From: Inonotus obliquus
Taxonomy: Eukaryota > Basidiomycota > Agaricomycetes > Hymenochaetales > Hymenochaetaceae
Assembly: GCA_032164295.1 (NCBI GenBank)
Contig: JAJHTX010000004.1
Location: 2,666,001-2,730,000, forward strand
Direction of reading: 5' to 3'
Length of the DNA stretch: 64,000 nucleotides
Each line of letters starts with the position of its first letter. The first letter of the stretch is position 1. Of the stretch, positions 21,185 through 33,373 are shown one piece after another. Below the pieces are notes generated by a model. It searched no databases, was not told the DNA's origin, and saw only the letters and a list, made by a program, of their open reading frames with translations. The translations under genes and the position numbers were made by a program.

Positions 21185-24100
21185 ATGTCCGACGCATTAG
21201 TCCCTCGTCGTCAGCCACCCAGTCCTCTCGTCTTCTCTCCAGAGACCGTCCTTCCGCCTATCTCTATCCAGGGAAATTCAACAAGCCATGGTTCCGGTTC
21301 AGCCTCAGGTTCCGGTCCAAACACCGTCTCCATGCCCTTCATAAAGAGGCATGTCACACGCCGCCTTAAATCTGCCAAACAGGAATGCGACAAGGATCTG
21401 CAGCGCGTCACAAACGCCATTACAGCCTTCTTTGAAGAGCGTCTCAGAGAGGGCGACGTCGATCGTTAGTATCTTCTTTTAATATTCAGCTTTCTTCGTG
21501 TATTTCTCTTATCTGGTTATTTCTGACTTTCAATTTGGGGTTGCGACAGAATCTGATGCAGAGCCTCCGCGCGAGTCCGCAACTGGATACAGACATGTTT
21601 CTGACCAGCGCTCAACTCTCCCTGATGAGACGAGTTCAGAAGGCGGATGCGACGCTGAATATGAAGGGAACCGCCATCATCGTCAACGTGCGTCTCCAGA
21701 GGACCAGCACGCTCTTGGACTAACGCGGTGGGCTTCTTCGCCGGGTATTATTTCAGCATCTTCCTCCAATCCCACCTCCCTTCATCGCCAAAACACGTTG
21801 CCTAAAGATCGTATCGGCTCGTCTGGTAACTTAGCGGCATCCGCACATGCCGCAGCCGTCGAAGCGAGTCCGCGAAAGGCTCCGGTAAATTTCAACCATC
21901 AAGGCTCTTTGTCATCTCAGACCGGAGGCCGGGCTTCGCGTAGATTATCACGTACTATTCATATCCCAGTGCGTCCATCGCATTCAGGACACAGTTCGCG
22001 CAGCACGTCTCGGTCCCGCTCGCCCTTGCCCGGATCGTCTCATCACGGTCACGCTGTATCTTCTAGCCCAAACCGTCGGTCTTCCCGGATTCTGCTAGAT
22101 GACCCCGTGGACCCCATCATGACGACCCTTTATGAAATAATCGGAGTCTGCACTGATATCCAGGAAATGTCCATTTCTCAGCTGACGGCGGAGCCAAAAA
22201 TTTGCTCTCAACTTGTCCAGAGAGTCCAGCAAATTGGCAGAGCTTGGGATGAGCATCCGGATTGGCATGGACGTAATTGGTATGTCCAGGTGCTCTTGGC
22301 TGTTGCTAGTCTTAGTCGTGTTGTTGAGTGGTGGGAGGCCGAAAAACAATTTTGGAATTTCGATGACGATGACGATGACGATGAGCAGGAGCCATTCTCA
22401 TTTCTGCTCAAGCCCGCAGAGGGACCTCAGACTCCGGCTCCAACACCGACTGCCTCACAAAGTGATGAGTTGGACAGCCACAAGCAGTTATCATTTGCCC
22501 CGGATAGTGATGACCGCCTTAGACTTTCTCGGAGCTCCAGTCAACCAGGGCAACAGCGTGACGATGCGCGCCGACCTTCAGCGACACTGCCAAAGGAGGC
22601 CGACTTTATTCGACCGCCTGCAAAGCCAATGGATCAGACCGAGTCTGCACGAGTCCTGGCGACTGAAAGGCTCCGGCTACAAGCGGAACAAGCTCAGAAC
22701 CAGAATATTGTGATTGAACTCAGTCTAGATGGGGATCATCTCCTTTGGATCAATAATGCCTGGGCTGTAGTTATTGGGTATGTTGCTCCGATTGTTTGTG
22801 ACATAGTCTTTCTCACCCCTTTTCCCATTCAGTTCGGACCCAGAGGAGACGGCTGGAACAAAGCTCTCACGCTTGCTGGCCCGCGAGGACGAGAACGTAT
22901 TCCGTGCTGCTACGGAACAGCTTCTCGCCGACGATTCGCATACCATTGAGGTTCGGTTCAGAATGCGATTGGAAGGTGATCGGGAACAGTCTAATCGGGG
23001 TCCGTTATACCGGGAAATGGAAGGCAAGGGCATGCTCATGATTGACCAAGTGGACGGACAGCCGTCACACACGATGTGGGTCGCTAAGCCATTGGGTCCT
23101 CCGGTTATTGAGCGGCCTCCTTCATTGGTCGAGGCGGGCCCTATTCGAGAAGAACCACCGTCGACTGAGGAGCTTGAAGAGGGCGTAGAGGACCAGGAAG
23201 CTGAGACATCCTTCCGTTTAACTAGGCCTATAAGTTCCGCCGTTATCCTATGTCGGATTTGCGAGAACAGTATCCCAGAATGGTTCTTCGAGAAGCACAA
23301 CGAGACTTGCAGTGATGTTCACAAGCTCGAAGCAGATATTGCGGAATGCAATGAATCGATTACGGAACTTCGCAACACTATCCGTGAGCTGCGTCTGGCT
23401 ATTGATAGATCCACCTCGAATACTCCTCCCGAATACCGCGGACAACCTATTCTTGTGCCTACAACTTCATCAAGCAGTACGGGCGCTCTTCATTTGTTCA
23501 AACAGCCACTAGTCTCCAAAATGCAGCGTATGGGCGTAAAAAGAATGCAGAGAAGGCTTTTGGAGCAGCTGGACGATATATTACAAGTTGCACTTGAAGT
23601 ATCGTTGCCATCGTTGAAAGAAGAGGAGGCGAATGAACCGATTGAGCGCCAGCGCCTACTATCACCGACCTCTGACCGCAAGATGACTCAGATCAGGAAC
23701 TGGTCCAGGCCAGCAACAGAGGATGGTGGCTTGACGAGGCTGATCAACGACGTAGAGAGGCTTATGAAGTCAAAAATGGATAATGTCGTTCGGATGCAGA
23801 ACACGATTAGGTATGCGGAGAAGATTCGGCAGGAGTGGGAGGAGAAAATGGAGCTACTCACTCTGCAGGAGCAAGAAGATGAGTATGAAGATGAAGACGG
23901 AGAGCAGGAATTTGGAGATCGGGACGCTATCACTGAAGACGATCGTGCGAGTACAACTGCTGAGTATGCTTTCAACGGTGAAGCGGTTGCTTCCTCCGAA
24001 CCGACTCCGGTGGCTTTATCTCCGGACCCAACTCCGGTCGCCTCATCACCAGCTTCTACTTCCACCGCATCATCGCGCAGTAGTAGTGTACGAATTCCAG

Positions 24101-27046
24101 CCCCGACACCTGCAGGTACGATGTACCAGTCCTCAAATATCTACTCCTTCACCCGTTCATCGACTCCCGCATCGATTACTTCACCATTGGCCCTCGCTGC
24201 TCCCATTGTTGCTTCTGACAATGACAATGCGTCGCCAAGTCCGGATGAAAAACCGGCTACCCTTGCTCACCGAAAGTCGCAAGTGCTCGAGCCACGAGTC
24301 ACAGTCACGCCACCCATTTCACCTAGTATCGCACCAAGAGACAGTGTTAGCAGTATGGATGGCGGGCGGCGCTCGCGTCGTCTCTCCACTGTAAATACGA
24401 GTGCAGTTTCTAGTCCCGGAGGTTCTATCGGGCCTCTTTCACCAAGGATACCCTCAGTTATGCCGTCATCCAAGAGCGCACCCACTAGTATAAGGGATTT
24501 CGAAATAATTAAACCGATTTCGAAGGGGGCCTTTGGTTCTGTCTTCCTTGCCAAAAAGCGAGTTACTGGTGATTATTTTGCGATCAAGGTTCTGAAAAAG
24601 GCCGACATGATTGCCAAGAATCAGATAACCAACGTAAAGGCGGAGCGGATGATTTTGATGAACCAGGCGGAGTCCCCCTTTGTTGCGAAGCTTTACTTCG
24701 CGTTTCAAAGCAAAGAGAATCTGTACCTCGTCATGGAGTACCTTAATGGTGGGGATTGTGCGGCGTTGATAAAAACACTGGGAGCTCTTCCTGAAGAGTG
24801 GACAAAACAGTATATCGCGGAAGTAGTTCTTGGTTTGGAATACTTGCACGATCGCGGCATTGTTCACAGGTGAGAATTCTTTCTTACATGTGCGTCACTG
24901 TACTGATCGCTAGTGCAGAGATTTAAAGCCGGACAATCTACTGATTGATCAACACGGGCACCTGAAGTTGACGGACTTTGGTTTGAGCAGAATTGGATTG
25001 CTTGGCCGTCAGACTCGTGATTTAAACGTGGAACGAGCACGGCCTCGTACGAGACATAGCCCAGGATCTCGTCCACCATCCATGGATGCAGCATATTTGT
25101 CATCCCCACTCATACTAGCTACAGATATTTTGGGAGGTTCGTATTTCTCGAGACTTGGGACCACCGTTGCCCCTCCATTAGCATCCTCTCCTCATCTCTC
25201 TATTGGCACACCCACAGACGACGTTAGTGAATCGAGTGGCTCGGACAGCCTCTCGGGATTCTTCCTTCGTCGCACTGGGAAGACGAACGGACGCGAGAGT
25301 CCGCTTCAATCATTCGCCTCCGAGCTCACGAACGACTTACGTTCATACACCCTAACTCCCCCAGGCCTGGGCACGCCGCCTGGTGAAAAGAAGTTCGCGG
25401 GCACTCCGGATTATCTCGCTCCAGAGAGTATCTTCGGTATAAGTGGAGATGACGCCGCCGTTGATTGGGTAGGTCTCGTTCCTCGAGAGAAATGTGTCGG
25501 ACACTCTTGCTAATGTTAATACAGTGGGCACTTGGTGTCATTACATACGAGTTCCTTTATGGGATCCCGCCTTTCCATGCGGAAACACCAGAGAAGGTTT
25601 TTGAAAACATCCTATCAGGACACATTGATTGGCATGAGGAGCTCATTGATTTCTCCCCTGAAGCGCTGGATTTCATGAAGCGCCTACTTACTGTCGATGT
25701 GTCCAGGCGTCTCGGTGCAAATGGCGCAGCCGAAGTCAAGGCGCACCCGTTCTTTACGGGCATTGATTGGGACAGGGTTACCACAAGCGAAGCAGCATTT
25801 ATCCCTCAGGTAACGGACCCGGAGTCGACAGACTACTTTGATCCCCGAGGCGCGTCTACTCACTTGTTCCATGACGACGATGGATTCATTCCTGTCGGCC
25901 AGTCCGCTACGACCCCCGGAGTCGGATCGTTTGCTACATCTAGTGCCTCAACATGCGTCCCCACCACCGATAATACGAGCATGAACGGGAATACGGACGA
26001 ATTTGGCCAGTTCGCCTTCAAGAACCTGCAAGTTCTGAAACAGGCTAACGACGATGTCATACGGAAGCTGAAGACGGACCAAATGGCACCCATGTCGCAT
26101 GCATTAAGTGAGCCCGCCCAAATCTACAAACCGCACAGGCGTAGCGTTTCACAACGAATCAAGAAACCACCGGGCGTAGTGACGCAGGTGGAGGGAGGAA
26201 AGCCATCCACCACTAATCCGCCATCGCCTGCCACTTCTGTATCATCTGTGGCATCCTCGCCATCCCGGGCAAGCATGGCTCCTTCGACACCAGGAAGCGT
26301 CCAGGTTAATCATAATCACTCTCGAAAGCCTTCTGAGTTTGGAGCCGTTGAGCGGTTTAAGCACACCCTTCTGGAAGGCGATGTTTCACGGCGAAACTCG
26401 ATGCCTAGTCGACTTAGGACTGCATCGGTATCGACAAGCGGAGAGGGATCGTTGTCAGATCACTGGCCTGCCTCTGTTTCGCACATGTCGAGTCACTTTG
26501 AATCCACTCCGCCTTCATCGAACTCCGGCTCAATCGATATTCGTCGCAACGTTGACATCAGTGACCGAGCTGTTACATGTCTGCTCGCCGAAGACAACCC
26601 CATTACCGCGAAGATCATCGAGACGCTTCTCATTCGCTTGGGATGCCGTGTGATTGTCGTTACAGATGGGTCAGAAGCGATCAGTGTCGCTCATGGTGAT
26701 ATCAGTGAGTGAAGATTCCGTATGTTAAACGCGACAGCACCTCCTGACCGTTCTACTCCGTATAGAATTTGACTGTATTCTGATGGATTTGCACATGCCT
26801 ATCATTGATGGTGAAAGTGCGGCTCGCTTAATCAAGAGTACCAGCAACAAGAACAGTAGTGTGCCTATCATTTCTGTGAGCGCCTACAGCGGCACGGATG
26901 GCTTAGCGAGCACGCTCTTTGCAGCATGCTTATCGAAACCCGTGCAAAAGGCCGACTTGCTTAACGTTATGCGGCAACTTGGGTTTAAGACATCCACCCA
27001 TCAGGATGGAGGCGCCGTGTCTACACGTGTTATCACCGCACGATAG
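21185..27046 (+). CDS. RIM15: RIM15-type protein kinase: PAS, zinc finger, AGC kinase, receiver domain
   Basis: RIM15 is the Greatwall-related kinase that drives entry into quiescence when nutrients fall. Six exons (21185-21464, 21550-22777, 22833-24869, 24919-25468, 25525-26704, 26766-27046) give 1851 aa. A PAS-like domain lies at about residues 470-560 ([20 protein letters not shown]). A C2HC finger is at about 640 ([20 protein letters not shown]). The kinase starts at about 1057: [32 protein letters not shown]. About 115 residues are inserted before [11 protein letters not shown], as in Greatwall/RIM15 kinases. A C-terminal receiver (about 1714-1835) reads [17 protein letters not shown] with the phosphoacceptor Asp, ISVSAY, and LSKPV. 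A poly-Asp run occurs near residue 365. All kinase and receiver key residues are present. Confidence 0.95.
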
Positions 27047-27681
27047 GGTGCTTTTTTTTTTCCCTGAAATTTCCACTTATTTTATCCAATGACCACGCTA
27101 CTCTACGACTTCGTTTGAAAATTCGATTCCCTTTCACCTGTACGATGTCACGCTATGTTCCGACCTTCGCAACCTGCATATGCCCTTCTTGTTAGCAAAC
27201 ACTCCGCAATTCACCACCATTCCTCAACCGTGCAAGCATTTATTTACGATACATTGTCACGCCCTTTCCCGTTCACCTACAAAAATTGATGACCCAGCTT
27301 CGTCTTCGTACCTTTTCCCGTTTAATTTCTTCGAATTTCGTTGTTTGCGACAGATTATACTGCAAAGCCACATAACACCCACTTCATCAAGCAAACCGTC
27401 AACAGTTGTTCCACGTACCTTCCTTTTACCACTTTTGTTCTTCGAGTAGTGTGCATTGTGTAGGATAGATCGCTATTCATAAGAGCATCACTATCTGCAT
27501 TTGACCTAGAGCGTGATCGGCAAAGTCCAGACACAGATGAGATAAATAAAGTTCACCGCTAAAGCAAATCGCGTCTCGGGCGCAGCGCCGACGTTGCTTA
27601 AGCTAGTTACCGCTTTGTCCTCCTACATGATCCTTCACTGTTCCTCACTTCCAACGGACGTGTCTCCCACTCACGATAGCG
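27047..27681. other. Intergenic gap downstream of RIM15
   Basis: 635 bp. It begins with a T10-rich tract (about 27051-27062) after the RIM15 stop and ends in the upstream region of the next same-strand gene. An open frame at 27180-27449 has no domain and is not called. Confidence 0.5.
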
Positions 27682-30454
27682 ATGAACCCAACCCGCCCTC
27701 GTAAGTACTTTCTCTTCTTCTGATTACCTTCTGGTCCTGTTCGTCGAAAGCGTTGCTCAACCCAATTCAGTCGACAAGAACGGATTCAACGTCCGTGTTC
27801 TTAGATCGCAGTACTAACATTCTATTTTCTCCCTCCGAATTACTTATAGCCGTTCCCCCACCTCCCGGAAAGGTATATTCAGCTGAAGCGATGCATGTAC
27901 CTCTCTCTTTATATGGGATGCACGTAAATGCGGCCGTTGCTGGTCCAAGTACACAACGTCTCCCAACTCGTTCAAACGCTTCTCCGACGTCCCTTTACGC
28001 TCAAAATCTTGCTCAGCAACAGCAGCAACAACAACAGCGGGCATCCTGGGCGCCTCCTTTACCATCCAAACCTCCAGTATTATCCTCCCCTTTGCCCGCT
28101 AGTTTGATGCCTGGAGGTGCTGGCCGTTCAAGGCCGGGTGTGCTCAGTTCCCTCGAGAGCACGCTTCTCTTCCAGCCGAGCATGGCAAGATCAGCACCTT
28201 CTTCGTTCAATGCGTCGGAATTTTCCAATCCCCGTCTACACTCAGGAAACGCGTTTCCTGCAAGGTCTCCTCTTCCTCCTCCGCCTCCTATTCCCCCTAA
28301 ATTTAACCTTCGAAAACGACCTTCAGTGGCGTCATTAAAGGATACTCCCGCTCCCGAGATACCGCCGAAACCGTTTATATCGTCTGAAAAGGAGAAAGGG
28401 AAGGCTTTTTGCCCTGATACGGATTCTGAGGATGAGGATGCATTAGTGGCTCGTGCTATGGAACTCTCACTCAAGGACTCGGGACCTGTTGGGTATCCTG
28501 ATATGGAGGACGGTGTATTAGCGAGGGTGCTGGAAGAATCTATGACGCCTATCAATACGCCGCCCATGCACGATGCCCGCGCATGCCAGGAATCTGATTC
28601 GCGTCAACATGAGCGCATTCAGCCCTCTCCATCTTGTGAACCTTCAAGCAGCAGTGGCTCTTTCATCGAGACGCCCTCTACGTCCATTTACTCTCAACCA
28701 ATTCATGATGAAGCTAGTGACCAGAATAGCACGCATGTATCTGCGGATGCGGATCTAGAGGAGCTCGTTAAGCGGGAGCAGGAGTTAATTCGCGCTGAAG
28801 ATGAAGCACGTCGCAAGCAAATGGAAATGGACGAAGAATTCGCCCGTAACATCGCGAGAATGGAAGCTGACAGCCCTATTTCCTCACCTTCTCACTCTAC
28901 ACCTCCGACAAGTGTACCTCCTACCGGGTACCCATTCCCTTCTGTTGCTCCTTCAACCCCTCCTGTGAACAACGCAGCGCCCCCGTATTCTTTCCACGCC
29001 GCAGCTTCATCTCAACAAGACCAATCAACAATGTATCATCCCCTTCCACCTCTGCCCACTGCTGGGAGCCCTTATGTGCGGCCGGCCTCAGCGGACACCT
29101 CGGGTCCATCCCGTGGCTATGCCACTTCCACTGCCAACGCGCCACCAGATTCAGGGCCTCCAGCTCCGCCTTATGATAGACTTGGTCGAAGTGTCTCTGC
29201 GCAAGCGGCTTTACCTTCATACACAGATGTAGGGAGTCACGGAAACTCTGCCTTGCCACGGCTGTCTCTCCCACCCTGTGCTACACGTCCGAATACTGTC
29301 ATTCCCGTTCAGAATAGGCCGCGTTCTGTTTTCGAGCAAGGGGGCGCTGTAAATAATGGTAGATCGGCCTTTGAGTTGGAAACCTCAATACGGGCATCAA
29401 GTGCGGGACAGAGCATTGGACCGACACCTTCCGAAGAGGCCGAATTGAACGGTATGGATGAATCCCCTGTGACGAGTCCAATTTCTGTGACAGGGGATGG
29501 GGAAGGGAGGCTGGTGTCTAATGCTAGTCCATCATCGCCGCCGATTGTGGAGGAAGAGCTCCTGCTTGGTGTCTGTGCGTATTCAGGGTTATTTGTTCAT
29601 CTGTTGCTGGTCGTTGCTCATTTATTATTAGCATTTGGTTTCAACTCTCCTCCGTTGACAATCTCCATAGACCCAATGCAGGGTCCAGTCCCGAATATCA
29701 TCACTTTACCTTATGGAAAATTTCCTCCTCTGCATATTCAGGCGCCGACTTGGAAGGATTTGCTTAAGCTCTTGGCTCGGCTTAGCGATAGTAGGATCGA
29801 ACCCACAGTCGAGGCGCTCGCTGCAACGAAGTCTGAGCTGAAGTTACGGACCGTCATTCAATTCATGAGGGTCAGTTTTACATCCCGTGAGCTAAGTAGT
29901 GTACTGACCGTTTCTGGCACTAGGTACACCACTCTTCGACAGATTGGCGCACAATAATCTACTTGACCATTAACATCCCCCCACCTCCACTGACACCTGA
30001 CACTCACAAGTATACCAACGGAGATGTCAATACCTTTCCCTATTCATATACCCTGACACCACTTCCCACACTGCTTCGAGCAGGCGTGGGTGATTCAAAC
30101 TATTCAAAATGCTTTACCGTACCAGCGACCCCCAACGTACCTTATCCTACTCTCCCGATGGCACTCCCAGATCTGGCCCTGTATCTTCTCGCCGTCCTTG
30201 ATGAATCACGACGAGCTGCGGGCGATTCTTCTGGTGGACTTCGAAAGCTCGCAAAGATGATCGATAGTACGTATCCGGCCGATGCACTAACTGGGATCGG
30301 CCCAGAACTCGACGTACCTGATAAACGAGGAATGAGTAAATTCTTCAGGCGTCTTGGGAGAGGAAGCAAGGGGTCGCAGAATCAGAATCAGCGGGGAGGG
30401 AATACTGAGAGATTTGAATTTATTACACCATTTAGGATTGACGAGTACCATTAG
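27682..30454 (+). CDS. Uncharacterised Pro/Ser-rich protein with UIM-like motifs
   Basis: I do not recognise a named family. A 19-nt first exon (27682-27700, MNPTRP) splices at GTAAGT to 27850. Further exons are 27850-29568, 29671-29870 and 29924-30454, giving 822 aa. An early polyGln run (about residue 63) and polyproline stretches (SPLPPPPPIPPKF) suggest SH3/WW-type partners. Two adjacent ubiquitin-interaction-like helices follow: DALVARAMELSLKDS (about 198-214) and DGVLARVLEESM (about 223-236). Next is an acidic/basic helix, EELVKREQELIRAEDEARRK (about 310). A long disordered Pro/Ser region with PPAPPYDR and LPSYTDV leads to a more conserved C-terminal third (IQAPTWKDLLKLLARLSDS, then TVIQFMRVHHSSTDWRTIIY) ending in a basic segment, KFFRRLGRGSKG. 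A ubiquitin-linked trafficking or adaptor role is plausible but only inferred. Confidence 0.8.
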
Positions 30455-30619
30455 TTGCAGCATGCCGTCTCCTTCTACTGTTACTGTAGCCATATCGATC
30501 TTACCTTAGCTTTGATGATCTTAAATAGGATGATCTTCTCAGTACGTATTTTCTGACGACCCAAAGAGGACTCCTATTATTGTAAGTAAGTAGGTCGATC
30601 AGTACATTTCTATTTTTAC

Positions 30620-30635
30620 AATGTCACGTGCGACC
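30620..30635. promoter_or_regulatory. E-box core upstream of VPS52
   Basis: TCACGTGC at 30624-30631, 48 bp before the VPS52 ATG. A bHLH-type factor site is possible. The position is very close to the start codon, so it may instead lie in the 5' leader. Confidence 0.4.
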
Positions 30636-30678
30636 CGTTTCACCTGCTCGCCATACGCAAAGGCTTGTGCTTGTAACG

Positions 30679-33128
30679 ATGAGCGAGGAAACGGTAACAA
30701 CGACAGAAGGTGAATAAACTCACACTCTCCTCTATAAACGCACGCTTCTTACCATCAATGAATCAAAAGGCTTGAACGCGACGTCAGATCCCTTCTTCTG
30801 TATGTACGTTACTATGCTTCTGGATTGAGAGGATGGTTCTTACGATGCTTCCCGCGTCCCAGATACGAAGCGTGCAAAGCAGTATGTCGAACTGCATGAC
30901 CAAGTAGAGGTGATAATATCTATTGTTTTTTTTTGCTAGCACCGATGACTAAACATAAGTGGCAGACGAGTGTTGGTCTCCTGGATTCGCTTGAGAACTT
31001 CCTATCGACCTTCCAGACCGACCTCACTGCTGTCGCGGGACAGATTTCGACTCTTCAAGACAGGAGCAAGGATATTGAGAATAGGTTGAAGGCAAGAAAG
31101 GTGAGTCTTGGATCTATCATGTACTTCATGACAAAGTGCTCAGTTAGTGTTGCTTTGAATTAAGAAAATAGAGAAACCACTTTCTAGTCTACTTTCGGAC
31201 TTGTGTATACCACCGTCGCTCGCTACGACTATTCTGGACACGGATGTAAATGAGGCTTGGTTAATTGCGATACCTGATATTGAGAAACGGTTGAGTTCTG
31301 TGAATGCTCGTAAACGAGTTAAGGCAGCTCGTGATTTATCTGAAGTGGCGGAGGGTTTGCGTATTGTGGTACGTTGCGAGCTATACCTTGCACTTCTCCC
31401 ACTTGATTGGAACTCAATCGAATGCTAATAGGCCGCGACGAAAATTCGCGGATTCTTCTTAACACTATTCCAACCTGTACGAACGAGCATGACGACGAAC
31501 ATGCAGGTTCTACAAACGTCAGTGTTGATCAAGTACCGACCGTTATACGAATTCCTGCAAAACCGTGCTGAAGATGTTGCGAAGGAGGTTCAGCGATCGT
31601 ATGTTGCCGCTGCGCGTGTCTATTACGAGACAGGGTTTAGAAGGTATATTCGTAGTCTTGGGTGGTTAAAGGTGAGCTTCAAGCTTCCTAGAGATTCATC
31701 GTATAGTATTAACGAATGATTTTTGCCAAGGGTCGCGCATCGGATAAGTCTGAACTGGTTGGATCATCGGATATCAATGTGGATCTTACTGTGGATGAGA
31801 ACCGCCTTGCGCACGCAAAAATAGACGGACCTTCGCCTGTTCAGGCGTATCTTGCAGAAAACAAATCATACGTCCGTCGCCCCTTCGTCTATCATCACTG
31901 AGTCGCTGACATCTGTACCAGAAAGAACCGCTAGAAGCTCTTTTCCGTTCAATGTTACTCGTTTTGATGGATAACGGATCTGCAGAGTATACATTTATAA
32001 CGACTTTCTTCCCTCAACCTCCACAAAATGCCGATGTAAAAGCAACAGAGTCGTTCGGCACGACATTCTCGCCTTCTGGTTCACAGGGTTTGCCTGTTGA
32101 TGATACAAGAAGACTGAGCTTGGGAGCAGAAACCATTGGTAGTCCGCCAATGCGTCGAAGGACGAGCCTTGCTCAATCAGTCTCGAACGAACTCATGCGC
32201 AGTGTGTCAGCGAGTAGACCATTGTCGAAGGAAGAGCTAACGGCTTTAACGACTACATGGAAACAAATCATGGAGCCAACGCTAAATTACTGTCAAGTAG
32301 GTGTCTTCATTCGTCTTTCCCCTCATACACTAATCATATCAACTTAGAACTTTGCCACATCCGTACTCGAACCCGCTCCTCCAATAATCCCACTATTAAC
32401 AATGATCCGTATGATGGAGAATGCCCTCGCAGAAGTACAAACTCGAGGATGTTTACCTCTTGAGAGTTGGTTATTCGGTTTGAGGATGCAGTTTTGGCCT
32501 GTATTCCAGAAACAAATGTCTGAGCATGTTACAAGCCTTAGTAAATTGAATGAGGCGGGTACGGGAGGATATTTCCGTAGGTCTATGGGTATTACTGATT
32601 CGTTGGTTCAGAAGGTACGGCTTTTCATTATCTCACATAATGAATGAAGAGTAGTCGCTGACGTTTGATGGGAATAGATCGCATCGCGTTACGTCGCCAT
32701 TTTCTGGTCCTTTATCATTCTCACCGAAACAGAGGATGAAACTATGATCTTCTCCAAGTAAGCCGATAAAGCTTCTGTCCTTTCTTCCGAAGTATGCTCC
32801 AGATACTGACTCAACATGTTCTAGTCTTGTCCGTTTACGACAAGAACTCACAAGTATCATAATAAATCAATCAAAGCGTATAACCGATCCTCTTAAAAGC
32901 GCGACTTTTCAGTCTACTATGTTCGAGCTGCTATTGCAGGCCATGAGCGTGAGTTGCAATAACCCTGCATTATTGAATGACCGAGAATTGACTGTCAACG
33001 TGCTACAGAAAAACCAATACTCTATGTCTCACCCGAAGGCACAGTCCGAACTTGCGTATTGGCGGGAAAGGGAGGAAGAATCTCGTAGACGAATGACCTC
33101 TACATCAACATCGCGACAGCATCGATAA
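30679..33128 (+). CDS. VPS52: GARP complex subunit VPS52
   Basis: VPS52 is a subunit of the GARP tether for endosome-to-Golgi retrograde vesicles. The core reads TKRAKQYVELHDQVETSV, LLDSLENFLSTFQTDLTAV, GQISTLQDRSKDIENRLK, then ILDTDVNEAWL and VLQTSVLIKYRPLYEFLQ, and later FRSMLLVLMDNGSAEYTF. The 5' end needs tiny exons: 30679-30709 (31 nt), 30770-30799 (30 nt) and 30863-30909, with the next from 30966. This gives MSEETVTTTEGLNATSDPFF followed by TKRAKQY. A shorter 33-nt intron that would give EDGSYDASRVPDT creates an in-frame stop and was discarded. About ten introns in total. The C-terminus (SELAYWREREEESRRR) ends in a Ser/Thr/Arg tail with stop at 33128. Overall length fits the family. Confidence 0.92.
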
Positions 33129-33373
33129 TGTCCGTTTATATTTTTAGTAACGAGCGACTGTGGAACTTTTAATTACTTGGAGAATTACGATAGATCGGGC
33201 TTGTATGTTACAATGCATTTGAGGAGAAAATAAAAGGAAAGAGTGAGATCCTATCCAATGTTATTGATTGAAGGAAGAATGATCCAGGATGCAGAGCAGA
33301 GTACCAAGTAGAATCTTTTTAAAGCCTAATTAGCCCTTGTAAGGCGGTATCAGAACAGACCTTTCCAAGGTGG

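Noticed and set aside
30800..30835. A 33-nt intron that would give EDGSYDASRVPDT at the VPS52 N-terminus
   Set aside because: It creates an in-frame stop at the junction and is too short; the 63-nt intron ending CCCAG at 30862 keeps the frame open.
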